Assembly: GCF_040546685.1 (NCBI RefSeq)
Contig: NZ_JBEPOH010000001.1
Coordinates: 186,001-250,000 of the forward strand
Length of the DNA: 64,000 nt
Direction of reading: 5' to 3'
From: Variovorax sp. OAS795
Lineage (GTDB): Bacteria; Pseudomonadota; Gammaproteobacteria; Burkholderiales; Burkholderiaceae_C
Shown here: positions 8,660 through 17,162 of the stretch, piece by piece
How the letters are laid out: each line of letters starts with the position of its first letter
How positions within the stretch are numbered: the stretch's first letter is position 1
Position numbers and translations under genes: made by a program
Notes under the pieces: generated by a model
What the model was told of the DNA's origin: nothing
The model's database searches: none
What the model saw: the letters and a program-made list of their open reading frames with translations, nothing else

Positions 8660-10048
8660 TTACGACGACGTGAGCGGCACGGCAGGCGCGATCAGGTGCA
8701 CCCGCGCCATGAGTCCCGGGCCATCGTCCCGGTTGCGCAACTCGATGCGCATGCCATGCCGTTCGGCCGCCGTGCGCGCAATCGCAAGCCCCAGGCCGCT
8801 GCCGCCGGCCGGGGCACCCGGCACGCGAAAGAAGCGGTCGAACACGCGGCCGATCGACGACGCGGGAATGCCCGGCCCGTTGTCGAGCACGTCGACCACC
8901 GCATGGCCCTCGGCCTCGTGCAGCCGCACGTCGACCACGCCGCCTTCGGGCGCATAGCGCAGCGCGTTGTCGATCAGGTTGTCGAACACGCTGCGCAGTT
9001 CGGCCGGCGGCGCGAGCAGCACGGGTGCAATGCGCCCCTCGAAACCGATGTCGACGCGGCGCGCATCGGCCAGCACCATGAGCTGGCTCACACTCTCGCG
9101 CAACAGGGTCTCGATGTCCACCGGTTCGCGCGACATGGCGCGGCCGGGCGCATCCTGCCGGGAGAGGCTGAGCAATTGCTCGATCAGGTGCTGCGCGCGC
9201 GTGACGCCGGCTTCGAGCTGGTTGAAGCGCTCGGTGGCTTCGCCTGCAGGCACGTGCGCGCGCAGGTTCTCGATCTGCAGGCCGATGGCCGCCATGGGCG
9301 TGCGCAGCTCGTGCGCCGCGTCCTGCACGAAGCGACGCTGCGTGGCGAAGGCATTGCGCACGCGCGACAGCAGGTGGTTGAACGCGTGGACCAGCGGCGC
9401 GATCTCTTCGGGCACGCGCGCCAGCGACAGGTCGGTGGGGCTGCGCTCGTCCTGCGAGGCCACGTCGCGCGCCACCGCGCGCAGCGAGCGCGAGGCGGCC
9501 GACACGATGAGCCACAGGATCAGCAGGGCCAGCGGCAGCAGCAGCGCGATCGGCAGGCCTTCGAGCAGCGCACGGCGCAGCGCGCGGCGGCGGCGGTAGT
9601 CCTCGTTCTGCAGCACCTGCACGCGCGGCTGGTCGGCGCGGGGGCCGGGCTCGGCCGTGAACACGCGCCAGCGCGACGGCATGGGCGCGCCCGTGGCCGC
9701 GTCGCTGAAACCCAGCGCTGGGTGCAGCGGCACGGCAGCCAGCGGCGGCCACGAATTGGCGCGCAGCGTGGCGCCATCGGCGCTCCACAGCTGGACCACG
9801 AAGGCGCCGCGCGCCACGGCTTCGCTGTCGAGCGGACGCGGCGTGCGCGGCGGGTCGCTGCCGGCGTAGGAGTCTGCCACCAGCCGCATCTGCTCGTCGA
9901 GCGCGTTGTGGACCAGGTCGCCGTAGGCCACGAAGGTGAACCACGCGGTGAGCGCCGCCGCGGCCAGGTGCAGCGTGACGAGCCAGAACAGCAGCTGGGT
10001 GCGCAGCGAGCGCGGGCGCCAAATGCGGCTGCCTCTCGAAGCCGTCAT
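8660..10048 (-). CDS. Sensor histidine kinase, QseC/TctE-like
   Basis: A 462-residue membrane kinase. It has TM1 at about residues 18-42, a periplasmic sensor domain (about 43-160), TM2 at about 164-184 and a HAMP linker. The HisKA box FVQDAAHELRTPMAA carries phospho-acceptor His246. The HATPase_c part shows N box DNLIDNALRYAP, G1 DNGPGIP and G2 GSGLGLAI. Its start overlaps the stop of the response regulator by 4 bp, so the two are translationally coupled. The periplasmic domain is undiagnostic and the signal is unknown. Confidence 0.9.
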   Translation of the reverse strand: MTASRGSRIWRPRSLRTQLLFWLVTLHLAAAALTAWFTFVAYGDLVHNALDEQMRLVADSYAGSDPPRTPRPLDSEAVARGAFVVQLWSADGATLRANSWPPLAAVPLHPALGFSDAATGAPMPSRWRVFTAEPGPRADQPRVQVLQNEDYRRRRALRRALLEGLPIALLLPLALLILWLIVSAASRSLRAVARDVASQDERSPTDLSLARVPEEIAPLVHAFNHLLSRVRNAFATQRRFVQDAAHELRTPMAAIGLQIENLRAHVPAGEATERFNQLEAGVTRAQHLIEQLLSLSRQDAPGRAMSREPVDIETLLRESVSQLMVLADARRVDIGFEGRIAPVLLAPPAELRSVFDNLIDNALRYAPEGGVVDVRLHEAEGHAVVDVLDNGPGIPASSIGRVFDRFFRVPGAPAGGSGLGLAIARTAAERHGMRIELRNRDDGPGLMARVHLIAPAVPLTSS

Positions 10049-10701
10049 GCCGCCACGCGCCAGCCCAGTCCGCGCACGTTGCGGATCGACTCCGCGCCGA
10101 GCTTGCGGCGCATGCCGTGGATGAGCACGTCGATGGCGTTGCTGGTCACTTCCTCGCCCCAGCCGTAGATGCGGTTCTCGAGCTGCTCGCGCGAGAGGAT
10201 GGCGCCGGGCCGCTCGAGCAGCGCGTGCAGCAGCGCGAACTCGCGCGCGGTGAGCGCCTCACGTCCGCCGCCGGTCACCACCTCGCGCGTGGTCAGGTCG
10301 AGCTGCAAGGTGCTGCCGCCGATCAGCGAATGCGCGGCGCCGTCGCGGCGGCGCACCACGGCCCGCATGCGCGCCAGCAGCTCGCGGAATTCGAAGGGCT
10401 TGAGCAGGTAGTCGTCGGCGCCCAGGTCGAGGCTGTGGATGCGGTCGTCCAGCCCGTCTCGCGCGGTGAGCACCAGCACCGGCGTGGCGTCGCCGCGTTC
10501 GCGCGCGCGGCGCAGCACCTCGGTGCCGTCCTGCCGGGGCAGGCCCAGGTCGAGCAGCACGCAGGTGTAGTCGCCATCGCCGAGCGCGCTTTGCGCCAGC
10601 TCGCCGTCGCGCACCCAGTCGGCCGACCAGCCCGCGCCCTCGAGCGCCTGCTTCAGGCTGCGCCCGATCATTTCGTCGTCTTCCACCAGCAGCACACGCA
10701 T
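10045..10701 (-). CDS. OmpR-family response regulator, QseB/TctD-like
   Basis: A 218-residue regulator. The receiver domain begins MRVLLVEDDE with phospho-acceptor Asp51 (LLDLGLP) and the signalling Lys in LLKPFEF. It is followed by an OmpR/PhoB winged helix (LTAREFALLHALLERPG, SNAIDVLIHGMRRKLG). The ATG at 10701 follows an AAGGAG site. The gene is promoter-proximal to the kinase with an ATGA overlap. The upstream gap of about 120 bp to the AlkZ-like gene should hold the promoter. Targets are unknown. Confidence 0.92.
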   Translation of the reverse strand: MRVLLVEDDEMIGRSLKQALEGAGWSADWVRDGELAQSALGDGDYTCVLLDLGLPRQDGTEVLRRARERGDATPVLVLTARDGLDDRIHSLDLGADDYLLKPFEFRELLARMRAVVRRRDGAAHSLIGGSTLQLDLTTREVVTGGGREALTAREFALLHALLERPGAILSREQLENRIYGWGEEVTSNAIDVLIHGMRRKLGAESIRNVRGLGWRVAA

Positions 10702-10822
10702 CGCGTCGACTCCTTGCGCCGCAAGGTAGCACGCGATCGGGATGATCGGCCGTGCCCTGCGCCGCGGCGCAGCGTAGAGCCGAAGTATTAGGCGAGGCTT
10801 AGGCGCCGTGCGCGCGGCAGGG

Positions 10823-11926
10823 TTACAGCACCCGCACGCCGTGCCGCTCGCCCGCGCCATCCGCCGCAAAGGCCAGCAGGCGCATGGCTTCTTCCTGCAC
10901 GCCGAGCCGGTCGGCCTTCGACCAGCGCGCGAAGGGCTCCAGCACCACCGTGGCCGCGTTCTTCGCGCGCTCGATCTTCCAGGTGCCCGCGACGAAACCG
11001 TCGAGCAGCACGGTGCCGCGCACGATGCCGTTGGCGGTGAACACCCTGGCGCGGTGCGCCTCGCTCATCAGGCGGCTGCGGTCGGCATGCGCGAGCAGCA
11101 GGTTGTCCCATTCGGCGACGAGGCGCGGCGGTGCCGGCACGTCGGGGCCAGGGCGCGGCGCGCGCGGCAGGTCGAACAGTTCCTGGCCCGCTTCGCCGGT
11201 GAACATGCGCAGTTGGGGCCGCAGGCGCTCGGCCACCGCCTTCCAGCCCGTGAGGCCCGACCAGGCGCCGGCGTCGGCGAGCGTGGCGGGGCCGAAGGCC
11301 GCGAGGTAGCGCAGCAGCAGGCCGTCCTGCGTGGCGGGCGCCATGTCGGCGGCGGGTGCGCCGAGCCACTCGCCGAGGGGCTGCAGCCTTGCGCTCCGGT
11401 GCGAGTTCCAGGTGCCCGCGGGCGGCAGGTGCGCGAGCGGCACGTTGTTGCGAACCAGTGCGGCGAGCGATGCGGGCGCGCGGTCTTTCCAGCGCGCCGC
11501 GAGCGCCTGCCCGAGTTCGGAGGCGGTGAGCGGGCCTTCGCGCAGCAAGGCCCAGCCGGCCTTCACCACCGCGGCGCGGTCGATGCCCTCGAGCGCCCGC
11601 GCGTGTTCGCCCGCGAGGCCGCGCTGGTGCACGGGTTCGAGCAGCGGCCGCCAGGCCACCGCGTCCGGTGCGGCCAGCAGGTGCAGGGTCGCACGCAGCG
11701 TCGACATGCGCACGATGCGGCGCGTCTCCAGTGCGTCGGTCAGCTGCTCGCGGCGAAAGCCTTCGAGCCGGCTCCAGAGGCCGATGTAGGGTGGGTTCGG
11801 CGCCTGCGCCTGCAGCCCCGCGAGCTTTTCGACGGCCTGCGTGACCGTCGCCTTGCGCCGCGCCAGCAGCATCTGCCGCGCCAGCGTGGCCCGGTTCAGT
11901 GCGCGCTGGCTCATCACCCCGGCCAT
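10823..11926 (-). CDS. Winged-helix DNA-binding protein, AlkZ-like
   Basis: A 367-residue member of the HTH_42/AlkZ-like family (DUF1006/PF06224 type). The N-terminal LxGLQAQAP segment holds the QxQ-type motif that in AlkZ is needed for DNA glycosylase activity. It is followed by tandem winged-helix units and a C-terminal beta-barrel-like part (GTVLLDGFVAGTWKIE). Family members unhook interstrand crosslinks or repair alkylated bases, but many are uncharacterised. It lies 10 bp after the pseudouridine synthase stop on the same strand, hence probably one transcript. Confidence 0.8.
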   Translation of the reverse strand: MAGVMSQRALNRATLARQMLLARRKATVTQAVEKLAGLQAQAPNPPYIGLWSRLEGFRREQLTDALETRRIVRMSTLRATLHLLAAPDAVAWRPLLEPVHQRGLAGEHARALEGIDRAAVVKAGWALLREGPLTASELGQALAARWKDRAPASLAALVRNNVPLAHLPPAGTWNSHRSARLQPLGEWLGAPAADMAPATQDGLLLRYLAAFGPATLADAGAWSGLTGWKAVAERLRPQLRMFTGEAGQELFDLPRAPRPGPDVPAPPRLVAEWDNLLLAHADRSRLMSEAHRARVFTANGIVRGTVLLDGFVAGTWKIERAKNAATVVLEPFARWSKADRLGVQEEAMRLLAFAADGAGERHGVRVL

Positions 11927-11936
11927 GGGCAGGAAG

Positions 11937-12761
11937 TCAGAACTTCTCGTGCGGTGCCAGGTAGCGCCACTGCCCGACGGGCAGGTTGCCGAGCATGACC
12001 TTGCCGATGCGCACGCGCTTCAGGCCCACCACTTTCAGCCCGACCAGCTCGCACATGCGGCGGATCTGGCGCTTCTTGCCTTCGGTGAGCACGAAGCGCA
12101 GCTGCTCGGGGTTCTGCCATTCGACCCGCGCCGGCTTGAGCGGCTGGCCGTCGAGGCTCAGTCCGTGGCGCAGCCTGGCGAGCATGGCGGGCGGAAAGAC
12201 CGCCTGCACATTGGTGGTGACCGGATCGTCGTCGTCCATGCGCACCAGCTGGCCGGGGGGCGCCGGCTGGCCGAGGCCGTGGTAGGCCACCCGGACCAGG
12301 TACTCCTTCTCCATCACCGAGTCTTCGCCGATCAGCTGGCGCGCGATGCGGCCGTCCTGCGTCATCACGAGCAGGCCGATGGAGTCGATGTCCAGGCGGC
12401 CGCAGGGCGCCAGGCCGCGCAGCTGCTGGGGGCTGAAGAAGAAGCGCGTGTTGTCTTCGGCCCAGCGGTTCTGCGGCGTGAACAGTGTGACGGCCGGTTC
12501 GTGCCCATCCTCGGCCTGCGCGCTCACGTAGCCGATCGGCTTGTTGATCAGGATGGTGACCTGGTTCGCCTGCTGGCCCTTGGCGGCCTTGTCGACCTCG
12601 ATGCGGTCGGACGGCGTGACCTTCACGCCCATCTCGGCCGGCTTGCCGTTCACCTTGACCCAGCCGTGGGCGATCCACTCGTCGGCCTCGCGGCGCGAGC
12701 AGAGGCCGAGCTCGGCCATGCGTTTGTTGAGGCGGATCGGTGCGGGGGCGGCGTCGGTCAT
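11937..12761 (-). CDS. rluF: RsuA/RluF-family 23S rRNA pseudouridine synthase
   Basis: A 274-residue protein with an N-terminal S4 RNA-binding domain ([27 protein letters not shown]) at residues 10-60 and a TruB/RluA-fold catalytic domain. Motif [14 protein letters not shown] has catalytic Asp124. The motif II-like KEYLVRV and the [21 protein letters not shown] segment are present. The best family match is RluF/RluB-like enzymes that modify the peptidyl-transferase region of 23S rRNA. The exact uridine is not determinable. The ATG at 12761 is chosen because the S4 domain begins ten residues later. Confidence 0.85.
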   Translation of the reverse strand: MTDAAPAPIRLNKRMAELGLCSRREADEWIAHGWVKVNGKPAEMGVKVTPSDRIEVDKAAKGQQANQVTILINKPIGYVSAQAEDGHEPAVTLFTPQNRWAEDNTRFFFSPQQLRGLAPCGRLDIDSIGLLVMTQDGRIARQLIGEDSVMEKEYLVRVAYHGLGQPAPPGQLVRMDDDDPVTTNVQAVFPPAMLARLRHGLSLDGQPLKPARVEWQNPEQLRFVLTEGKKRQIRRMCELVGLKVVGLKRVRIGKVMLGNLPVGQWRYLAPHEKF

Positions 12762-12907
12762 GCGGGGGGCGCGGTCGGTTGGGGGCAGGTCACGCCCGGG
12801 GGAGCGGTGCGCAGCGGCATTTTCGCCGATGGCCGGGCGTCTCCGGAATGTGTCGCATTGCATGGGGATAATGCGCGCCAATGGCCCCGCCGGCGGCCCG
12901 GACCCGC

Positions 12908-14047
12908 ATGAAAAAAATCCTGATCCTCAGTGTGAGCGCCGGCAACGGCCATGTGCGCGCAGCGCAAGCCCTCGAAGCCGCTGCGCAATCCGCGCCGCCG
13001 CACACGGCCGTCCACATCGACGCCATGGCCCACGTGGCCGGCGGGTTCCGCAAGGTCTACACCGACTGGTACATCCAGCTCGTGAACCGCGCGCCCGAGC
13101 TGTGGTCGTACCTGCACCAGCGCGCCGACACCACGCCGCACCATGCGCCCTCGCAGCGCCTGCGCCGCGGCATCGAGCGGCTGAGCACCGGCGCCCTGGT
13201 GCGCGAGATCCGGCGCGAAAAGCCCGATGCCGTGGTCTGCACCCACTTTCTTCCAGCCGAGCTGCTGATGCGCGAGCGCAACGGCGGGCGCATCGACTAC
13301 CCGGTGTGGCTGCAGATCACCGACTACGACCTGCACAACATGTGGCTGGTGCCGGGCATGGCCGGGTACCTGGCCGCGACGGAGGAAGTGGCCTTCAGGC
13401 TGCGCGCGCGCGGCATTCCCCCGGAGCGCATCCATGTGACCGGCATTCCGGTGATGCCGGCATTCTCCGAACCCGATGCGCCGGCGCTCGCGCACGATGC
13501 CTGCGCCAGGGCGCTCGGCCTCGACCCTTCACGGCCCGTGCTGCTGATGGCCTCGGGCGGTGCCGGGGTTGGCGACCTCGCGAGCATGGTCGAGCGCGTG
13601 CTGCTGCTCGGCGGCGACAGCGGCCTGCAGGTGATCGCCGTGGCCGGCCGCAACGCCGAGACGCACCTGAAGCTCCAGGCGCTGGCCGCGCGCCACCCGG
13701 GCCGCGTGGTCGCCATCGGCTTCACCAGCGAGATGCACAAGCTCATGGCCGCGGCCGACCTGGTGGTGACCAAGCCCGGCGGCCTCACGGTCTCCGAATG
13801 CCTGGCGCTCGGCAAGCCGATGCTGCTGATCTCGCCGATCCCGGGCCAGGAGGAACACAACGCCGGTTTCCTGATGGAAGAAGGTGCGGCCTGGCTCGCC
13901 TACGACACCATCGGCCTGGACTACAAGGTGGCACGGCTGATGGCCGATCCCGCGAAGCTGGCCGACATGGCCCGGCGCAGCCGCGCGCTCGGCAAGCCGC
14001 GCGCCGCGGCCGCGGTGCTGCGCCACGTGCTGGGCGAAGGCGAATGA
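12908..14047 (+). CDS. MGDG-synthase/UgtP-like glycosyltransferase
   Basis: A 379-residue GT28-family enzyme starting [26 protein letters not shown]. This is the GxGHxRAA acceptor-side motif of monogalactosyldiacylglycerol synthases and UgtP. The C-terminal half carries the nucleotide-sugar site [20 protein letters not shown], and QEEHNAGFL. It should transfer a sugar from UDP-hexose to diacylglycerol at the inner membrane. A start nine codons upstream (12881) is also possible, and neither has a strong ribosome site. The stop overlaps the next gene by 4 bp (ATGA), so it heads a three-gene operon. Confidence 0.85.
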   Translation: MKKILILSVSAGNGHVRAAQALEAAAQSAPPHTAVHIDAMAHVAGGFRKVYTDWYIQLVNRAPELWSYLHQRADTTPHHAPSQRLRRGIERLSTGALVREIRREKPDAVVCTHFLPAELLMRERNGGRIDYPVWLQITDYDLHNMWLVPGMAGYLAATEEVAFRLRARGIPPERIHVTGIPVMPAFSEPDAPALAHDACARALGLDPSRPVLLMASGGAGVGDLASMVERVLLLGGDSGLQVIAVAGRNAETHLKLQALAARHPGRVVAIGFTSEMHKLMAAADLVVTKPGGLTVSECLALGKPMLLISPIPGQEEHNAGFLMEEGAAWLAYDTIGLDYKVARLMADPAKLADMARRSRALGKPRAAAAVLRHVLGEGE

Positions 14048-14538
14048 ACGGCCGCGCGGAAAAAACCGGCGTGGCCCGCACGCTCGGCTACCTGGCCTGG
14101 GTGGTGGTGATGGCCTTCTTCTTCGCCAATGCCGAGATCCAGATCGAAGGCGGCGCGGGCTGGGCCACCTCGCTGCCCACCTGGCGCATCGAGAACAGCA
14201 TCTGGCTCGACCTCTTCTGGGGCGGGCGCGCCATGACCGGCTACCACGCCTGGGTCTTCTCCTTCATGGTGCTGGTGTTCCTGGCGCCCATGGCCTTCAA
14301 CGGCCGCTGGAGCTGGCGCGACCTGGGGCTGGCCGCGGCCGGCCTGATCGTGTTCTGGGTCTGTGAAGACTTCCTGTGGTTCATCATCAACCCGGCCTTC
14401 GGCTGGGCGCGGTTCAATCCGGTAGAGGCGTTCTGGCACAAGCACTGGATCTGGGGCGCGCCGGCCGACTACTGGGGCGGCCTCGCGGTCGCCCTGCTGA
14501 TCCTGGTACGCCGCCACTGGCGCCGCTCATTCTCATGA
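14044..14538 (+). CDS. Unknown inner-membrane protein in glycosyltransferase operon
   Basis: A 164-residue protein that I do not recognise. It has four predicted membrane segments: roughly residues 14-29, 63-84, 92-110 and 138-155. Aromatic-rich loops include WLDLFWGG and WHKHWIWGAPADYWGG, plus a VCEDFLWFIINPAFGW stretch with acidic and aromatic residues inside the membrane. It overlaps the glycosyltransferase stop and the phosphatase start by 4 bp each, so the three proteins are very likely made together. A role in presenting or moving the lipid substrate is inference only. Confidence 0.75.
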   Translation: MNGRAEKTGVARTLGYLAWVVVMAFFFANAEIQIEGGAGWATSLPTWRIENSIWLDLFWGGRAMTGYHAWVFSFMVLVFLAPMAFNGRWSWRDLGLAAAGLIVFWVCEDFLWFIINPAFGWARFNPVEAFWHKHWIWGAPADYWGGLAVALLILVRRHWRRSFS

Positions 14539-15065
14539 CCACCGAGACGCGCCCCGCCCACTGGGCCGACCCGCTGGACGCGCTGCAGGTCGAGAACCTG
14601 CACCGCATCACGCCCACGCTGTACCGCAGCGCGCAGCCGCGCATCGCCAACGTGGCGGCGCTCAAGTCGCTCGGCATCCGCACCATCGTGAGCCTGCGCT
14701 CCTTCAACGACGACCGGAAGGTGTTCGCGGGCCACGACATTCGCCTGGTACGCGTGCCGATCAACACCTGGTCGATCGACGACGCCAAGGTGCTGCGCGC
14801 GCTGGTGGCCATTCGCGAAGCCGAGAAGCAGGGGCCGGTGCTGATTCACTGCATGCACGGCGCCGACCGCACCGGCGTGGTCGCCGCGGTCTACCGCATG
14901 GCGGTGCAGGGCTGGGACAAGGACAGCGCACGCGCCGAGATGTTCCGCGGCGGCTACGGCTACCACACGCTGTGGCGCAACATCCCGCGCTACATCGACC
15001 GGCTCGATGCGCAGAAGATGCGCCACGCGCTGGCCCACGCACCGGCGATTCCCGTGGTGTCCTGA
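14535..15065 (+). CDS. Dual-specificity/tyrosine-phosphatase-like protein
   Basis: A 176-residue cysteine phosphatase. The P-loop HCMHGADRTGVVAAVYRM places catalytic Cys106 and Arg112 in the HCx5R motif. The upstream LYRSAQPRIANVAALKSLGIRTIVSLR is typical of the DSP/SIW14-like fold. No signal peptide, so it is cytoplasmic. It overlaps the upstream membrane-protein gene by 4 bp. In this context the substrate could be a lipid phosphate (phosphatidate or a phosphoglycolipid) rather than phosphotyrosine, which is an inference from the operon. Confidence 0.85.
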   Translation: MTTETRPAHWADPLDALQVENLHRITPTLYRSAQPRIANVAALKSLGIRTIVSLRSFNDDRKVFAGHDIRLVRVPINTWSIDDAKVLRALVAIREAEKQGPVLIHCMHGADRTGVVAAVYRMAVQGWDKDSARAEMFRGGYGYHTLWRNIPRYIDRLDAQKMRHALAHAPAIPVVS

Positions 15066-15163
15066 AGGCGCCTGCAGCTTTCGCGCGCCGCTCCTATACT
15101 GGCCGCCCCGTGGCCCTGGGCCACCTTCGTACAGGCTTTTTTCAAGGCCGCAAAGGGCTCGCC

Positions 15164-16294
15164 ATGGCACTCCAACTCCGCTCCATCGTCCGCGCGAACG
15201 GCGAACTCGAACTCTCGCTGCACGACGAGCCGATGCCTGAACCGCAGGCACATGAAGTCGTGATCCGCGTCGAGGCTTCGCCGATGAATCCCTCGGACCT
15301 GGGGCTGCTGTTCGGCGCGGCCGACATGGCCACCGCCAAGGTCTCCGGCACGCCGGATCGGCCCGTCGTGACGGCCACGGTGCCCGAGCGCGCCATGCCT
15401 GCGATGGCCGGCCGGCTGGACCAGTCTTTGCCGGTGGGCAACGAAGGCGCCGGCACGGTGGTGAAGGCCGGTTCGTCGCCGGCCGCGCAGGCTCTGCTCG
15501 GCAAGACGGTGGCGGCCATCGGCGGCGCGATGTATGCGCAGTACCGCGCGGTCTCTGCGGCGCAGTGCCTGGAGCTGCCCGCGGGCACAGCGCCGGCCGA
15601 GGGCGCCTCCTGCTTCGTGAACCCGCTCACCTCGCTCGGCATGGTCGAGACCATGCGGCGCGAAGGCCACAAGGCGCTGGTGCACACGGCCGCCGCATCC
15701 AACCTGGGCCAGATGCTCAACAAGATCTGCCAGAAGGACGGCATCGACCTGGTCAACATCGTGCGCAAGCCCGAGCAGGAAGCGCTGCTGCGCGGCATCG
15801 GCGCGAAGTACGTGTGCAGCACCAGTTCGCCCACCTTCCTCGAAGACCTGACGCAGGCGCTGGTGGAGACGGGCGCCACGCTCGCCTTCGACGCCACCGG
15901 CGGCGGCAAGCTCGCGGGCCAGATCCTCGGCTGCATGGAAGCCGCGCTGAACCGCACCGCCAAGGAATACAGCCGCTACGGCTCGACCACGCACAAGCAG
16001 GTCTACATCTACGGCGGCCTCGACCGCTCGCCGACGGAGTTCGTGCGCAACTTCGGCATGGCCTGGGGCATGGGCGGGTGGCTGCTGTTCCCGTTCCTGC
16101 AGAAGCTCGGCGACGAAGGCGCTCAACGCCTGCGCGCGCGGGTCGTGGCGGAGCTGAAGACCACGTTCGCGAGCCACTACACGCGGGAAGTTTCCTTGTT
16201 GGAGGCGCTGCAGCTCGATGCGATCGGGGTGTATGGCAAGCAGGCGACGGGGGAGAAGTTCTTGTTGAATCCGAACAAGGGTTTGAGGGGCTGA
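15164..16294 (+). CDS. Zinc-binding-type (MDR) oxidoreductase
   Basis: A 376-residue medium-chain dehydrogenase/reductase. It has a GroES-like N-terminal half (EVVIRVEASPMNPSDLGLLFG, LPVGNEGAGTVVKAG) and a Rossmann half (GHKALVHTAAASNLGQMLNKICQ, LAFDATGGGKLAGQIL). It lacks the catalytic Cys/His zinc set, so it is closer to NADPH:quinone reductases. The pattern is widespread in betaproteobacteria but the substrate is unknown. The gene is monocistronic, 98 bp after the phosphatase. Confidence 0.82.
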   Translation: MALQLRSIVRANGELELSLHDEPMPEPQAHEVVIRVEASPMNPSDLGLLFGAADMATAKVSGTPDRPVVTATVPERAMPAMAGRLDQSLPVGNEGAGTVVKAGSSPAAQALLGKTVAAIGGAMYAQYRAVSAAQCLELPAGTAPAEGASCFVNPLTSLGMVETMRREGHKALVHTAAASNLGQMLNKICQKDGIDLVNIVRKPEQEALLRGIGAKYVCSTSSPTFLEDLTQALVETGATLAFDATGGGKLAGQILGCMEAALNRTAKEYSRYGSTTHKQVYIYGGLDRSPTEFVRNFGMAWGMGGWLLFPFLQKLGDEGAQRLRARVVAELKTTFASHYTREVSLLEALQLDAIGVYGKQATGEKFLLNPNKGLRG

Positions 16295-16330
16295 TCGCTT
16301 TTCGATTGGGTGGCGACGTGAATGCCGCTG

Positions 16331-16432
16331 CCCTCACCCCAGCCCTCTCCCGCAGGGAGAGGGAGCAATTCGCAATCCGTCACCTCCCCCCTCTTGTCCC
16401 CTCTCCCTCCGGGAGAGGGTTAGGGTGAGGGC
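16331..16432. repeat. GC-rich double-hairpin repeat, copy 1
   Basis: CCCTCACCCCAGCCCTCTCCC is followed by a hairpin and, about 65 bp on, by CCCTCTCCCTCCGGGAGAGGG and the inverted AGGGTGAGGG. Each end is itself a hairpin (CTCTCCC/GGGAGAG) and the two ends are inverted copies of each other. Near-identical units occur at 32850-32970 and 37287-37410. This copy lies between convergent genes. Confidence 0.8.
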
Positions 16433-16465
16433 CGTGTGCCTTCGATAAAGCGCGGAATCTGGAAA

Positions 16466-17158
16466 CTAAACCACCAACCGATACCCCACCGCGGTCTCCG
16501 TCAGCAGATGCCGCGGCTGCGCCGGATCGGCCTCCAGCTTCTGCCGCAGATGCCCCATGTAGATGCGCAAATAGTGGCTCTGGTCCGTGTGCGACGGGCC
16601 CCACACCTCGCGCAGCAGCTGGCGCTGCGTGAGCACGCGGCCGGCGTTGGCGACGAGCACGGAAAGCAGCCGGTACTCGGTCGGCGTCAGGTGCACCTCG
16701 GCGCCCGTGCGTCGCACGATGCGGGCGGCGCGGTCCAGCTCGACCTCGCCGAAGCGGAACAGCGCTTCCGCCGGTTCGTCCCCGCCGGCCGTGCGCGGGC
16801 GGCGCAGGTTGGCGCGCACGCGTGCCAGCAGCTCGCCGGTGCCGAATGGCTTGGTCAGGTAATCGTCGGCGCCGGCATCGAGCGCGGCGATCTTGTCGAC
16901 CTCGTCGCTGCGGGCCGAGAGCACGATGATCGGCACGGCCGACCAACCGCGCACATCGCGGATCAGCGACACGCCGTCGCCATCGGGCAGGCCGAGGTCG
17001 AGCACCAGCAGGTCGGGCTGCCGCGTGCCGGCCGCGGCCAGGCCATCGCGCAGCGTGCCGGCCTCGTGCACCAGCCAGCCCTCGGCCTCGAGCGCACCGC
17101 GCACGAAGCGGCGGATCTGCGGTTCGTCCTCGATGACGATGGCGGTGGGGGATGGCAT
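16466..17158 (-). CDS. kdpE: KdpE, response regulator of potassium uptake
   Basis: A 230-residue OmpR-family regulator. The receiver begins TAIVIEDEPQIRRFVRGALEAEGW with the phospho-Asp in LLVLDLGLPDGDG and the Lys in LTKPFGTGEL. The winged helix is VHLTPTEYRLLSVLVANAGRV with HYLRIYMGHLRQKLE, a KdpE signature, and the C-terminus is GYRLV. The ATG at 17158 lies 4 bp after the kdpD stop. It is the last gene of the kdp locus and activates kdpFABC when K+ is limiting. Confidence 0.95.
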   Translation of the reverse strand: MPSPTAIVIEDEPQIRRFVRGALEAEGWLVHEAGTLRDGLAAAGTRQPDLLVLDLGLPDGDGVSLIRDVRGWSAVPIIVLSARSDEVDKIAALDAGADDYLTKPFGTGELLARVRANLRRPRTAGGDEPAEALFRFGEVELDRAARIVRRTGAEVHLTPTEYRLLSVLVANAGRVLTQRQLLREVWGPSHTDQSHYLRIYMGHLRQKLEADPAQPRHLLTETAVGYRLVV

Positions 17159-17162
17159 GGGT

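Noticed and set aside
14535-15065. Phosphatase considered as a secreted tyrosine phosphatase effector
   Set aside because: It has no signal peptide and is translationally coupled to a membrane protein and glycosyltransferase, so a housekeeping or lipid role is more likely.
16295-16465. Tandem hairpins considered as a CRISPR-like array or kdpE terminator
   Set aside because: There are only two inverted units with no regular spacers. They match the dispersed repeat family, and the T-runs needed for termination are missing.
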